Source: Membranipora membranacea
Taxonomy: Eukaryota; Bryozoa; Gymnolaemata; Cheilostomatida; Membraniporidae
DNA length: 64,000 nt
Assembly: GCA_914767715.1 (NCBI GenBank)
Contig: OU612067.1
Location: 6,820,001-6,884,000, forward strand
Direction: 5' to 3'
Position numbers and translations under genes: made by a program. Shown here piece after piece: positions 24,001 through 35,662 of this stretch. The notes beneath the pieces are model-generated. The model worked only from the letters and a program-made list of their open reading frames with translations, made no database searches and was not told the DNA's origin. The stretch's first letter is position 1, and each line of letters opens with the position of its first letter.

Positions 24001-24938
24001 ACACCTATTGCCACCCCAGATTCCAAAAGTACTGACATGATGATATGGACCAATTCTATCCAGCCTTTCCAGTGGGAGATGATACACACAGTATCTGTGG
24101 CAGCTGGGGGAGGAGGTCTTGTTCTGATTATCATCATTGTGATTTTGGTGGTAGCAGGTCAGTAACAAAATTCTGAGCAGATTTAATCTAAATAATATTA
24201 TCACCATCGTCATAAAATGTCCAACACATCCACTGTTACCTTTGATGAATCTGCTACAAGCATCACTATCGATAACTTCTCGTCAATTATGCCCTAATTT
24301 AGAGAACTGAAATTTATTTCCCTTGGTTCCAAAGAAGAGATATAACTCAAAAACGATGACAGATGAGTGTAACGAGTCGCATGTGCAATCTGGTAGGCCT
24401 ATGTTGACTCTCTGATACCTGTTTTGCTCATGTCTACCTTGCGTCAAAAAAGACTAAAATATTAAATCATTTTTAACCACAGCAACAGGGCTAAAGCAAT
24501 GAATTTATTTCATCATTATTACGCTCTTTTGAACTGTAGAGTTTAAAGTCATAAATGTTGTAATTATTTCCACCACAATTCTGGATTATTTTCTCCAGGA
24601 AATGACAGAGACAGTGATGGTGATGGTTATGCTATGGTTGACATGTCTGAAAACAAGAGAGCCGCAGAAGCTGCAGAGAATGAAGATCAGAAACCATCTC
24701 CCGAACTGATTGATCCAAGCGATGGTGGACCTCATTCTACTGTAAATATAATATCTGATGAGTCTAACCCTCCACCTGAGGATGATACCCACAATGCATC
24801 TGAAGATAAGGATACACAGGTAGAGGAGAGCTCCACCATTCTCCCTGACTCTACAGATGCGGTGGAGGGAGAGCTAGACTGTGAGAGAGATGAGGACGAT
24901 GTGGATACTTACGCAAACCAAGCAACCATAAGGAGACA
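21019..24938 (+). pseudogene. Gene 4: type A receptor with frameshift and lost 3' exons
   Basis: Exons: 21019-21085 (signal), 21624-21998 (CUB-like 1, 125 codons), 22534-23013 (CUB-like 2, 160 codons), 23365-23559 (sushi), 23805-about 24153 (stalk and transmembrane) and 24599-24938 (tail with YAMVDM, HSTVN, YANQATI). Relative to gene 1 the stalk exon lacks one nucleotide just before the ATGGCAG at 23815, so the Thr/Gly repeat is read one frame over as a Leu/Ala-rich segment ending in a stop. The transmembrane exon has also lost its end and now splices in phase 1. The 116-nt juxtamembrane exon has lost its acceptor (about 24335), and the final LYGSIL exon is gone. Phase 1 to phase 1 joining to 24599 compensates for the juxtamembrane loss but not for the stalk frameshift. 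A sequencing error at the stalk would make it a working gene. Confidence 0.75.
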
Positions 24939-25183
24939 GTAAGTTCGATTGTCATGTGGTTATACTGTGTTAGAGTGACTTGATCAGCAAATAAAATTGA
25001 TATATTTGTTGAAAAAAGTTCATATTCCAGGCACTACAATTCAACTTGAATGGATAATAACTTGAATAAAAAACAGTGAACAATGAGCCCATTCAGATGG
25101 TTAGTATTCATGATTGTGGTCTTCCTCTTACCCGTGACTAACTTTAACACAACACTAGAGAAAAGAGGTTTGTTACACTAGGG
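24939..25183. other. Gene 4/gene 5 fusion junction
   Basis: The normal intron, final exon and 3' UTR of a type A gene are replaced at about 25050-25080 by the upstream region of a type A/B signal exon. The short match GAATGG..AATAA is shared by both parents (compare 4000 and 29350), which suggests a deletion or unequal crossover. Confidence 0.6.
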
Positions 25184-25477
25184 ATGATGTGGTTATCTAG
25201 ATTCACAGTTGGATTTTTCATATACCTCTCAATTCCACAGATGTTGTGTGGTGAGTTACCTGCTTTGGACTGGGGCTCCTGTGGAGCAAGTTATGTCTTG
25301 TAGCAACAGTTTTACTTAAAACTAAGTGTTAAGCCTCTAAGGCTCTATCAACTAGACTGGCCTTTTATCAGATGATGTTATCAACCTACACTCATCTGTA
25401 GAGACGATAAACTTCAGCACTTAAAATCGGTAGAGCAGACTTACCTGAAATCGTGATCACTTAGATCAGCAACTGGA

Positions 25478-26360
25478 TGGGCAACCTGCGGCCTTTTTGC
25501 CAGCGGGGCCTAATGGGTAATCTTTCGCGGCCTAAATATGGCCTTACGCCTGTAAAATTTATTACACATTAATTGACTCCTTCTTCGTTATGTGCAGAAC
25601 CAAGTTTGCATAGCGCTCTGTAAGATATTTCAAAATAGTGGCCATTCTGTATTATGCGTAGCCAAGCTTCCTCAGCCACTCTACACAAAATCATCATAAC
25701 TGCACTGGTGCCAACGACAAGTTGTTTTCTTTCCATTTAACACAAATCAGTGACCTTTGGATGTTAAAATTACAAACTTCTCTCACATAATAGTAATTTT
25801 ATTTTTTGCAAAACCGCCTTTTTGGACTGAAGGCAGATTAGTATCAAAAAGTCTCTCTGTTACAAGTGCTCATGCATTATGGCTGCACTATAGCTGGAAT
25901 GTTCCATATTGCCTTTCATTCCACAATCGTTTGCAAAAAATTCCCCCTTTCGTGAGGGCGGGCGCTGTAAGATGAAAATTATGACAGGGCTTGAAAAATA
26001 TTCAAAAGAATTTTCTGCTGCGGTTCTCCATCATAACTGATCCCGTATGAACTTTTTTACAATTTACCCCCTCCCACGCAAACCTGCCCTTTGTCATAGA
26101 CATGAAACACAGGGTTACAGACTTGAACACAATCAAATCATGAGGTAAATCGACGTCACAAAACTCAAGAAGATTAGAAAAAGCGGTATTTCTGCTGAGT
26201 TGATGGTTCTTGCAACATACTCCAGTTTTTACACAAATTTGTTTTAGTTTCTTACAAAATAGGAGGTGGCAAAATTGCTGCTCCAGCTCTAATTTTATCC
26301 CTGAAAGATATGTTGCGGCCTTTGGAGTTGAGCCTGTGTGAATTACAAAACAAATCCGTC
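25478..26360. mobile_element. Possible hAT-like fragment in gene 5 intron 1
   Basis: The region is absent from the homologous gene 3 intron (break near 9180-9240). Its left end GGATGGGCAACCTGCGGCC resembles the ends of many animal hAT elements. The right part has a roughly inverted TGCGGCCTTTGGAGTTGAG at about 26313. A minus-strand ORF of 128 codons (26002-26388) shows no domain I recognise. Edges and identity are uncertain. Confidence 0.35.
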
Positions 26361-26667
26361 GAAAATAATTTACCAGTTTTATCCACATATGCTTCAGTTC
26401 GCTGTCCTCATAGGCACACTTATTACAACTTCATTACAATTTCGACCCAACGTTCAAGGTATTAGTATTATTGGTTGTTGCTATCGTGGTTTGAATATTG
26501 GAAATGCTATTTGAAGGTGCAAAAAATTGTTAGATTGAGTTGATTCCCTCTAGTTTGTTGGCAGAGGAAAATTGACTACGATGGTATTGGCAAAATAAGG
26601 TGATTCCTCAGTACAAAATATGCAGTCAACACTATCTTGTTGATTTTAGGAGATTCTGTAGCCTCTT

Positions 26668-26683
26668 CCCCCCCCCCCCCCCC
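26668..26683. repeat. Poly-C tract
   Basis: An uninterrupted run of C in the gene 5 intron, a likely site of assembly or polymerase error. Confidence 0.8.
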
Positions 26684-28628
26684 GTCCGACGGCCTTATTA
26701 TTTGTTGAGCAAAGTTATTTATAAATAATTGCTAAGAGTAAAGTTTTGCTAGCTTAGGGCTTGCAACATGCCTGTGAGAGATGTCGCACTTCTCTTGCGA
26801 ATACTTTGCTTCTCTACAATTGTGTACTGTTTTATCTTGTGAATGGGAATGTGCTCACTTTATGTGACACAGGACAACTCCAATGTAATTTTTGATTCAA
26901 TGAATCAATATTTATATATTTATTTCAATATTTAATCATAAATAGAGCCCCCTTCACAAGTCCCAGAATTCAGGTTAACGTATCAGAGTAAGTGTATCTA
27001 TCTGAGTGTGTACGTGATAGAGATATATAAGTGGATTTTGGTCCTGCATGGTTGCATGTGATATTTCTTTTAGGCTGGAAGCTTCATAAACATAAACAGA
27101 TATTACCTTTCTCAAAGGTTTTACCATATATCAGTAAATACAGAATATCGCCATATTTTGGTTCAGCTCACTAATTTTGCTCATTTCTAATTCAACCTCT
27201 ATCCCTCACAAACATTGTAACCATTATGCACATGCGAGAATATGTTGTGCCATTCCATCAAGGAGTTAGAGAGACGCCCTGATTTCATACAGTGTCATAC
27301 GATGATTATGCAAGATTTTTGTCAATTCTTGTTTTTCAGTAAAATCTGATGTCTCCATCCTAAGAAGAGAACCAAACACAATCTCTGTCACTATTTCTAC
27401 ACCATCAGGTTACATTATGAGCCATGAAAACTTCAATTTTGGTATCGACATTCCTGCTGCATCATTATTACAATCCCCAAAGTCAGCGTCCTATCTGCGT
27501 CAGACCGACAGCTCTCTAATTCTAACACTTCCACCAGCTACCACTCATGTACATCTCTACTTTGTACACTTAATATCGGTAATAAAAGTGTGATCATGTG
27601 CGAGCAAACCCAGTCTGATAATAGTTTAGATCAGTTTGCTGTTTGCAATGGGGATATGGTGCCCTATCAATGTGCTGGTGGTTATTCCCTGCCACCCAAT
27701 CAGACATACGACATCACTGCTAAGAACATCATCCTCAGCTTTACATTCAAATCAAACAGTGTTGGACTAGAAGATACAACCGGGTTTTCAGGATATCTGC
27801 TCGAGTATAAAGGTTTGTATCATGTCATTTGTCTTGTGCTCTGTGTTCATTATTGGTAGGGATACCCTGTGCTAAAGGCTTATAATTAATAGGTCTTCTT
27901 ATGAGTAGTGGACTGGAGCCACTAAGCCATTCACATTTCACAGTATGCATAGTCTGCAATCTGCTCTGGAACCTTAATTGCATGATAGCATTATCTCTAC
28001 AATACCATACCCTTCAGGTTGAAATTATTCATAGAGATAATTGAAATGAAGTGTGACAAAAAGTGTAGGAATATTAGGGAAGAAATCAAAGTAATTGATA
28101 CAATGTGGATGTGACTTTCTACAGATTTAATTTTCTCTACTCAACATGCTTTGAACTACTCATTTCCACATTGTGCAGCGCAAGTTTTGAACTATTGAAA
28201 AAAAATCAATCCTTGAAAAGATTTTAGCAAGAAGAAGAAAAAGATTTTAAATATAATTTTTTTGAAGGCATTCTAATGTCTTCATGTTCTAAGAAAAAGT
28301 AAATACAAAATTAAAGTTACACAGTAAAATGGCACATGATCTAAGTAATAATGATAACCTAGCCATATGATTTTCTCAATCACCCAGTGTTGTCTTTCTT
28401 TTTTTAAAGCTGGATTGAACACTCCTACAAATTACAAGACAGTGGAATTGGAACTATCTCAAATTAATCCATCACTTGAATATGAAACTGTCAATCCGGC
28501 CGGAGCCAGTACAATGCTGGTGCTTGTATGGCAGGAACTATTCGGTCTCAAGGTGCAGAGAGGTGCATGAGATGGTGAAGCAAGAAGGAAGATTAGAAGA
28601 TCATGTGTATACATCTCTAAATAACTAG

Positions 28629-29490
28629 CGACAAATGCAGCTCATTTTGTTGAATAGAGATGTTGATGCTAGTCTGAGCCTCCCCCGGCTCTTGCCCCCC
28701 TCCCAATAGCCCCCAGGCCGGGGATGCCAGTTTTTGTTTCCCTGAATTATATTTTTTTCTCCATGATGTTTTATAAAATTTTGTGTCACATACCACTGTT
28801 GCTGGGTCTGAATTTAGTGTTTCTCTGAGCTTTGTGTCATTCTAGATACCATGAGAGGAGCACTGTTGAGCCATTTGTAGTTATGTCCTTACGACAAGAG
28901 AGGGGATAACCCCTGATCGCAGCGAGCATCTTGAAACCCAGGATATAATACCCCTATCAATATCTGATAATCCAGTCAATTGTATCAGGATTGGATAGAT
29001 AAGCTGAAATTTAGACTGAACCAGATATCAATGACTACTAGTTGAAGATATAAGAGGAGAACAAATTCAGGCATACTACAATACCATTTTCGCAAGGAAT
29101 TACAAACATTATTATAATTCAACCATTTACCTCAAATTTGTGGGTGACAATAATATCATTCGTCTCCCAATATATTTCATCTTATAATCCTTGTGACATC
29201 CCGATGACCCGATGTTGCACTCTTTATGATAGCATATATCGGTATGTCCTGCCTAATTAAGAGTAGTACTTGTGTACAGTCTTAAACAGGTGTTTTGTAG
29301 AAATTGACGCGAAGCATAATGGTATCTTTTCACTGAATGACCCAAAATGAATGGTTAATAATTTGCATAAAAAAACAGCGAACAATGAGCCCATTCAGAT
29401 GGTTAGTATTCATGATTGTGGACTTCCTCTTTCCTGTGACTTACTTTAATAAAAACGCAACACTAGAGATCAAAGGTTTGTTACACGAGG
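28629..29490. other. Intergenic between gene 5 and gene 6
   Basis: Type B 3' flank and type A promoter region, homologous to 41276-42151 and 19987-21018. No gene is seen. Confidence 0.6.
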
Positions 29491-30121
29491 ATGTTGTGGT
29501 TATCCAAATTCATAATTGGATTGTTTCTCTACGTCTCAATTTCACAGTTATCGTGTGGTGAGTTACCTGCTATTAATGGAGTTGGACTTGGGACCTAAGG
29601 ATAAATTATCACTTCCTACAGCATTCTTTGCATAAAAAGAACAGTTAACTCTCTAAGGCTTTATCAACTAGACCTGCTCCGTATCAATTTCTTACTCATG
29701 CTGGGTTATGTCTACACATGGCGAGCTTTGCTGTGAATACTTCACTCCTCCGTGGTAAACACTGTTATAGATATGTGAATGGGAGCATTCTCACTTTATG
29801 GGTCACCAAGAAGTCAATGTGACAGAGCAGCTCCAGAGTTATGTGACGGCTATCGATTGTAAATTGGCTGTAAATCAACATATCACGATTATAAAGAACA
29901 CTACCAGAGTAGCCAAAATCTAAGTGAATTTATGTTGTAGATGCATACAGATTTCCAGACTTCGGTGCTGAGACAGTTTCTATTGATATGAGCTATGATG
30001 GGAACCGAGCCGGCACAATCCAGAACCCTCTAATGAATCAAACGAATGATAGCGCTGAATCCTATATAGTGTTCAGCAATCTTCCTTCAGTGGTTTGGTT
30101 ATCACTTCAATATACTTCTAA

Positions 30122-30804
30122 AGGTGTGGCTACATGTCACGATTTTTACATCGATTTGGGGTCACGAGTGGTTAATCGGTGGATCTGCACGAGTGATTAC
30201 TCGTGTTAAGTGGACATCCAACTTGTTGGTCTTTTGCCCGAGTGATCTAGACGATCCTCTATGCTGATTGGTTGTTGATTGCTTGCTTAAATAATTACGC
30301 GGTTAAACACGTCATCTATCAAATCGTGACAGGCTATCAAAAATGGAGGAGTTGATAATATCTGTAGTTAAATCACATCCTCCTATTTATGATAAAAAAG
30401 ACCATAACTACAAAGATAGGAGTGGTGCTGTAGTGAAAATATGGAAGGTAATAGCTGTATCACTTGGAAATGGAAGCTGTCCTGACATGACATCCATAGT
30501 ATAGCATAGGAAAATCAATTTTACAGAAGAATGAAATTTTATTTGGTGAAGATTCTAAGTGACAAAGACCCGGATTTAATATGACATATCCGGTCATTTG
30601 TTAACACGCCCATTAAATATCATTGGTCAATCGATTGAACTGAGGGAGTTAATTGGTCAATCTAGGCACCTGATTTATTACCCCACTATAACTCACTAAA
30701 CCATCGAGTACTAACTCATAGGCCTGTGTAGCAGTGTGAGATCGGCCTAGCATGTCTAGACATGCCATCGGCCTGTGATTACATCGTGACATGTAGCCAC
30801 ACCT
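30122..30804 (+). mobile_element. PIF/Harbinger-like non-autonomous element with MADF fragment
   Basis: The terminal inverted repeats begin AGGTGTGGCTACATGTCAC and match at the right end. Flanks are TAA (30119-30121) and TTA (30805-30807). The empty site CTTCTAACTCGTG is preserved in gene 6' at about 42777, so the duplication was TAA with one later change. A 3-bp TWA duplication plus a MADF-type ORF is the signature of PIF/Harbinger elements. No DDE transposase is present. Confidence 0.88.
30343..30504 (+). pseudogene. Truncated MADF DNA-binding domain ORF, 53 aa
   Basis: The frame reads EELIISVVKSHPPIYD then YKDRSG and IWKVIAVSLG. This is the first half of a MADF/Myb-SANT-like domain: an LI..V..P.IYD helix, then Y.DR, then W..IA..LG. 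The frame stops at 30502-30504 before the second half of the domain. Harbinger elements encode such a protein beside their transposase, so this is probably the accessory gene remnant of the parent element. Confidence 0.75.
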
Positions 30805-33171
30805 TTACTCGTGTCAACCCCTACCATTCAAAGTACTAGCATCGTCAGACAAGAAAGTAACATTTAAAACTACTCAATGCAATGCAACAAGTGAAGCAAT
30901 GATAAATAGAGCCCACTATGAGGGCTTGTACTTCACTATGCAGAGAGCATCACAAATCTATGAGTTTACGCTAAAATATCAGAGTGAGTGCATCAATCCT
31001 AGTATTTAGTCTATTGTTTATTATTTTAATTATAACAGATAGAGTTTGTCTGAAGGGTTTCTTGTGAAGCCTGAAGTCAGTTTTAATAAATATTACCTCA
31101 CTCCAATGAATTAATGTTGCATGAGAACTCTAGCTTGCCGTACAGCATTTCTCTCTAGTGTTCAAGTGTTATTTAAACGGTCAAAGAAAATTTTATAGAT
31201 TTTATTACATTAATGCGCTTTTACGATAGCATACTACTATGGCTACCGACACCTCCGTTTTGAATTCAAACAATTCCTCAGCCAACATAACATGCTTTCC
31301 TGTGAATTTCTCAAGAAAATCATTGGGAAGATCATGAAGATTCTAGCCGTCCACTGCCTGACGCCTGCCAATACATGTATGCACATGTAACTATACGGTA
31401 AATGTGTTGTCATCATTGCTGCCATTACTTTGGCTGTGACATATGAATAATTATCCACAAATGTTTCTTCACCTATTTTCTTTTCAGTCAAAGCCAGCGT
31501 CTCCATCCTAAGTAAGGAACCAAACACAGTCCCTGTCACTATTGCTACACCATCAGGTTACATTATGAGCCATGAAAACTTCAATTTTGGTGTAGACATT
31601 CCTGTTGCATCATTATTACAAGCTCCAAAGTCAGCGTCCTATCTGCGCCGGACCAACAGCTCTCTACTTCTCACACTTCCTCCAGCTACTACTCATGTAC
31701 ATCTCTACTTTGTACACTTTAATATCGGTAATAATAATGTCACGTTATGTGAGCAGGCACAGTCTGATAGCAGTGTAGATCAGTTTGCTGTTTACAATGG
31801 GGATACAGCGCTCTACAAATGCGCTGGTGGAAATTCACCACCATCCAATCAGACCCACGAAATAACCACTGACAACAGCACACTCCGCTTTACGTTCAAA
31901 TCAAACAGTGTTGGAGCAGGAAATACAACAGGGTTCACAGGATTTTTGGTCCGATATAAAGGTTAGTACTAGTCCAGTGTTAGTTCTTGGTGTTTTTTTG
32001 TTTTTTTTAATACTTCATTACCATTTGGTACATTAACACACGTTACCATTTGGTACTAAGGATACTCTGTGTGAAAAGCTTTGATATTTGATGTTCAACT
32101 TCACAGAGAAAATTTACTGATTCAAAGCTGATTTGAGCAACAAAAGTGTTGATACTTCACAGTATATGTATACAGTATAGGTTTTCAATGTGCTCTATTA
32201 ATCAATCATATGTCAACTGGATTGCATGACAATAACATCTACTGAGTGTAATTCCCTGCAGGCAGAAAAAAATTCATAAAAGCTAAATAACTAACATGAC
32301 ACAAAACAAATATAGGAATTGGAGGAATTTTTGAGAAGAAAGCAACAAAAATAGTCCAAATAATATAATTGAACAGATTACAGTAGCCTATGTCATTTTC
32401 CTTGTTCTAGTGACAGGTTGTGAAGTTGACTATCCTCATGCTACAATAGAGCATAGCATACAACAAGCATCACAGTTTACCCTCACCTGTGCTGACAATG
32501 CAACTAAACATGAAGTTTTTTGCGTTGATGGGAACTGGTCGGAGAGTTTTCATCCATCAGACTGTCCAGGCCCCCCATCACCGGTACATTCTACAACGGT
32601 ATCAGGTAAGGATTCCTCAGTCTTTCGTTGTATTGCAATTTTTTTATTTATTTTTTGCTTGTGTGTTCGAAATACACTTCCTTAAATAGCCTCTAGCCTA
32701 CCACAACTGAGGGTGGGAACCAGTACAGAGTGCCTAATTCTGTACAACCAACACTGCAACTCTATATATCACCATGATTTGAAGAACTATACAAAGAGCT
32801 TCATGAATGAAGCCCAACATTTTTGCCTATCTATCAAAAAAACCAGACACGTAAATGTTATAACTTAACTTTTTGTTACTTGCAGATATCCCAACTAATG
32901 GCAGTACTGGCACTACTGACTCTACTGGCACTAATGGCACTACTGGCATTACACAAGCTGCAAGTACAAATAACAATAATATAGATGTGATCACCCAAGA
33001 TTCTAGAGGTACTGGGACGATAATTCAGGTAGATTCTGGCCAGCCCTTCCAGTGGGAGATGATACACACAGTATCTGTAGCAGCTGGTGGAGGTGGTCTC
33101 ATACTGATTATCATCATTATGATCCTGGGAGTAGTCATCTGTAGGAATAAATCACATACCAGGTTTGTGAC

Positions 33172-33205
33172 TAGCCTGCCTTAACAAGCTTGTCAAGACA
33201 GGCTA
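33172..33205. repeat. Micro-palindrome, TAGCC..GGCTA family
   Basis: A 34-nt fold-back flanked by 9-bp direct repeats GTTTGTGAC (33163-33171, 33206-33214). The gene 1 homolog has a single GTTAGTGAC, the empty site. The repeat includes the 5' splice donor of the transmembrane exon. The same insertion is present in gene 6' (45184-45217). Confidence 0.88.
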
Positions 33206-34333
33206 GTTTGTGACCAAATATTGAGCAGATTTCATCTAAACAATATCACCATGGTCATAAAATGTCCAGCACAACCAGTTCCTTTGTTGAATAATGATTG
33301 ATAGTTTCTTGTCAATTATGCCATTATTTTGTGAACTGAAATTTTTTATCACCTGTTTCCAGACAACTGATAAAACTTGAAGATGGGGAGAACACGGATA
33401 CAAGCCAGTGCCCTGACAATGATTATCATTGCCTGGAGGAGAACACAGATGAGTGTAACGAGACTCACATAGAACCTGGTATGCTGACTTGCTGATACTA
33501 AGTCTTGTCTAGCTCCTGTCTTCCGTGCAAAAAAAAATCTAAAATATGAAATCAGCAACAGGGCTATCCAGATAAAAGAAATGAATTTATGTGGTCATTT
33601 CTTATTCTTAATTGAGCTGTAGGGTTTAAAGTCATTAATGTTGTAAACATATTCTCAGCTTCATATAGAGAATTACTTTCTCCAGGTAATAACAGAGACA
33701 GTGACGGTGATGGCTACGCTATGGTGGACATAGCTGAAAACAGGAGAGCCGCAGAAGCTGCAGGGAACGCAGATCAGAAACCACCTCCTGAACCGATTGA
33801 TCCAAGCGATGGAGGCCCTTATTCTACTGTAAATATAATATCTGATGAGTCTAACCCTCCATCTGAGGATGTGACCCACAATGCAGCTGAAGATAAGGAT
33901 ACACAGGTAGATGAGAGCTCTACCGCTCTCCCTGACGCTACAGACAAGTCAGAGGGAGAGCAAGACTGTGAGAGAGACGAGGACGATGTGGATACTTACG
34001 CAAACCAGGCTACCATAAAGAGACAGTAAGTCTGATTGTCTTGTGGTACTACTGTTACCTACAAGTGACTTGATTAGAATAAAATTGATATATTGTTAGA
34101 AATAATTCATTCTCCCGGCACTGCAATTCAACTTGAGCTAACGGGCTATTGGTCATGTAATTGATCTCATTGTCATATGGTTTTATCCTTACAGGAAAAC
34201 AGAAAAGCAGAAAGGCACCGCAGATTTGTATGGAAGCATATTAGCCGAAAATAAGAAGAAGCTAGCGTCAGATGAACAGACAAAAGCAACTACAGATGCA
34301 GATATGGTAGACAATGACCTCTATGGTACATAG

Positions 34334-35662
34334 ACTCGCAAAGTTGTTGGGAACGTTGACCAAACAAAATCATCTCAACTGCCGATATGTATTTATTATT
34401 TAATCTCGGGGAGTCTGACTTTACATTTGATAGGTGCACAAAAGAAAGATGACCTTCTCATCTGGGTTTCAGTTGCAGAATCATAGGAAAAAGAGGCATG
34501 TTTGTGTTTCTCTACAATTTACCGATGTATATTCATATATCAACCATCAAAGTTATGAATTCATCAAACTATATCCCTAAAGAAACTCCATCTACTATTA
34601 ACTTATTGAATAAAATTATTGGAATTCTGTGAGATGAATTGATGTCATCCGAATTTTTTCTGACAAACAATGATTTCAGATAAGATCAATTATATTAACT
34701 ATCCAAGATTTAGTGATATTGCTATTATGGTTATTTACAAAAAAAAATTTTCCGTTGTCATTATAAAATACATAGATTAACTTTTTGTTTGATCATATCC
34801 TAGTACAATTATGCATGCTGCATACAATTCTGCAAACAATTAAACAAGTATGATATGCCATTCTGCGCATGCTCAGCCCTGGGCATGAGCTGATCTCTGC
34901 AAAATTGAGTCTCGGAATTCCGAAGCCATCTGATTGGCTACCTGCTCTGGTGGCACACTCCCAAATGCGTGCGGAATTTTTAGAAAGAGTTATCTACTAC
35001 TGTCACTATTAGCTAAATTTGATTAGTAGTTTATGCAGGGGACATCCCATTTCCTCAGACCAAAATTGCAATCAGAACCCAAACTAAACTCATTGTTCCT
35101 GCACATGCGCAAATTAAAATCACGCATGATGCATACTTAGCCTTATGACAACTTCTTTGTGGTAATGATATCCTAGTTTATCTGTGATCTACATGCTCAG
35201 TCAGATCACGAGAGTCAGTATGATGATATGCTCCTATTGTAACATATACAAAAATACAAAAACAATGTACAAAACGGTACATGCATGGTCCCATCTGTTA
35301 ATCGCCGCCTATAATGAGGGATAGCTTCTGAGATAACCCATTATATCACTGATAATGACGACTCAAATAATCTCTCTTTCTATTACGCTATTTTTCAGGT
35401 TATACATCTCTACCTAGGCTAGATAAAGTATAGCTAGATTACGACTAGTTTTTTACTATGTTTGCATGATGGTTAATATTCTGAAGTCTTTTTGTAGCCT
35501 TTGTCTGGTTGAAAGAACAGTCACTTAGAAATGAAAAGTATGAATGCTGACCAAATATTTATATCTCGTTTTCAGCGCAGCTTCGAAGAAGGAAGTACTA
35601 CTACTTCTTGGGTGTTATGCTGCTAATCATTCGTCTCAAGTAAGGAGTGTATCAAGTAAAAC
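34334..35662. other. Intergenic between gene 6 and gene 7
   Basis: Gene 6 3' UTR and gene 7 promoter region, homologous to 46351-47310. It includes a left-copy-specific insertion at 34859-35222. No gene is seen. Confidence 0.65.
34859..35222. mobile_element. Insertion of about 364 bp specific to the left duplication copy
   Basis: It is flanked by 9-bp repeats ATGATATGC (34850-34858, 35223-35231). It is absent at the homologous site in the right copy (about 46884) and near gene 1 (about 4612). The class is not recognised; terminal inverted repeats are not obvious. Confidence 0.65.

Larger units (their letters stand above)
25184..28628 (+). pseudogene. Gene 5: decayed type B receptor
   Basis: The signal exon 25184-25250 is intact (MMWLSRFTVGFFIYLSIPQ). 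CUB-like 1 survives only as a 3' scrap at about 26935-26989. CUB-like 2 (27340-27812) is 473 instead of 474 nt, with one base lost near 27571. Sushi, stalk, transmembrane and juxtamembrane exons are deleted: at about 28142 the intron jumps straight into the last intron of a type B gene. The last exon (28410-28628) has lost eight bases after GCCAGTAC and carries an AGGTGC change that brings a premature TGA. The change near 28558 is shared with 5' at 41275, so it predates the segmental duplication. Confidence 0.85.
29491..34333 (+). pseudogene. Gene 6: type A receptor interrupted by a Harbinger-like insertion
   Basis: Exons 29491-29557 (signal, MLWLSKFIIGLFLYVSISQ), 29941-30983 (CUB-like 1, split by the insertion 30122-30804), 31488-31961 (CUB-like 2), 32411-32605 (sushi), 32886-33162 (Thr/Gly stalk and transmembrane), 33363-33478, 33686-34025 and 34195-34333 (TAG). 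Removing the 683-bp insertion plus one 3-bp target copy leaves exactly 357 nt, the family length, and an otherwise open 654-aa frame. As it stands, translation stops inside the insertion at 30207-30209. Every other exon and splice site is open, so loss is recent. The donor after 33162 has been duplicated by a micro-palindrome (33172-33205). The tail motifs YAMVDI, YSTVN, YANQATI and LYGSIL are kept. Confidence 0.9.

Noticed and set aside
26002-26388. 128-codon minus-strand ORF as a host gene
   Set aside because: Lies in a probable transposon fragment within an intron; no recognisable domain or splice context.
33673-33879. Minus-strand ORF opposite the type A tail exon, also at 24586-24792 and 45688-45894
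   Set aside because: Conserved only because the plus-strand exon is conserved; it is antisense to real coding sequence and has no start context or domain.
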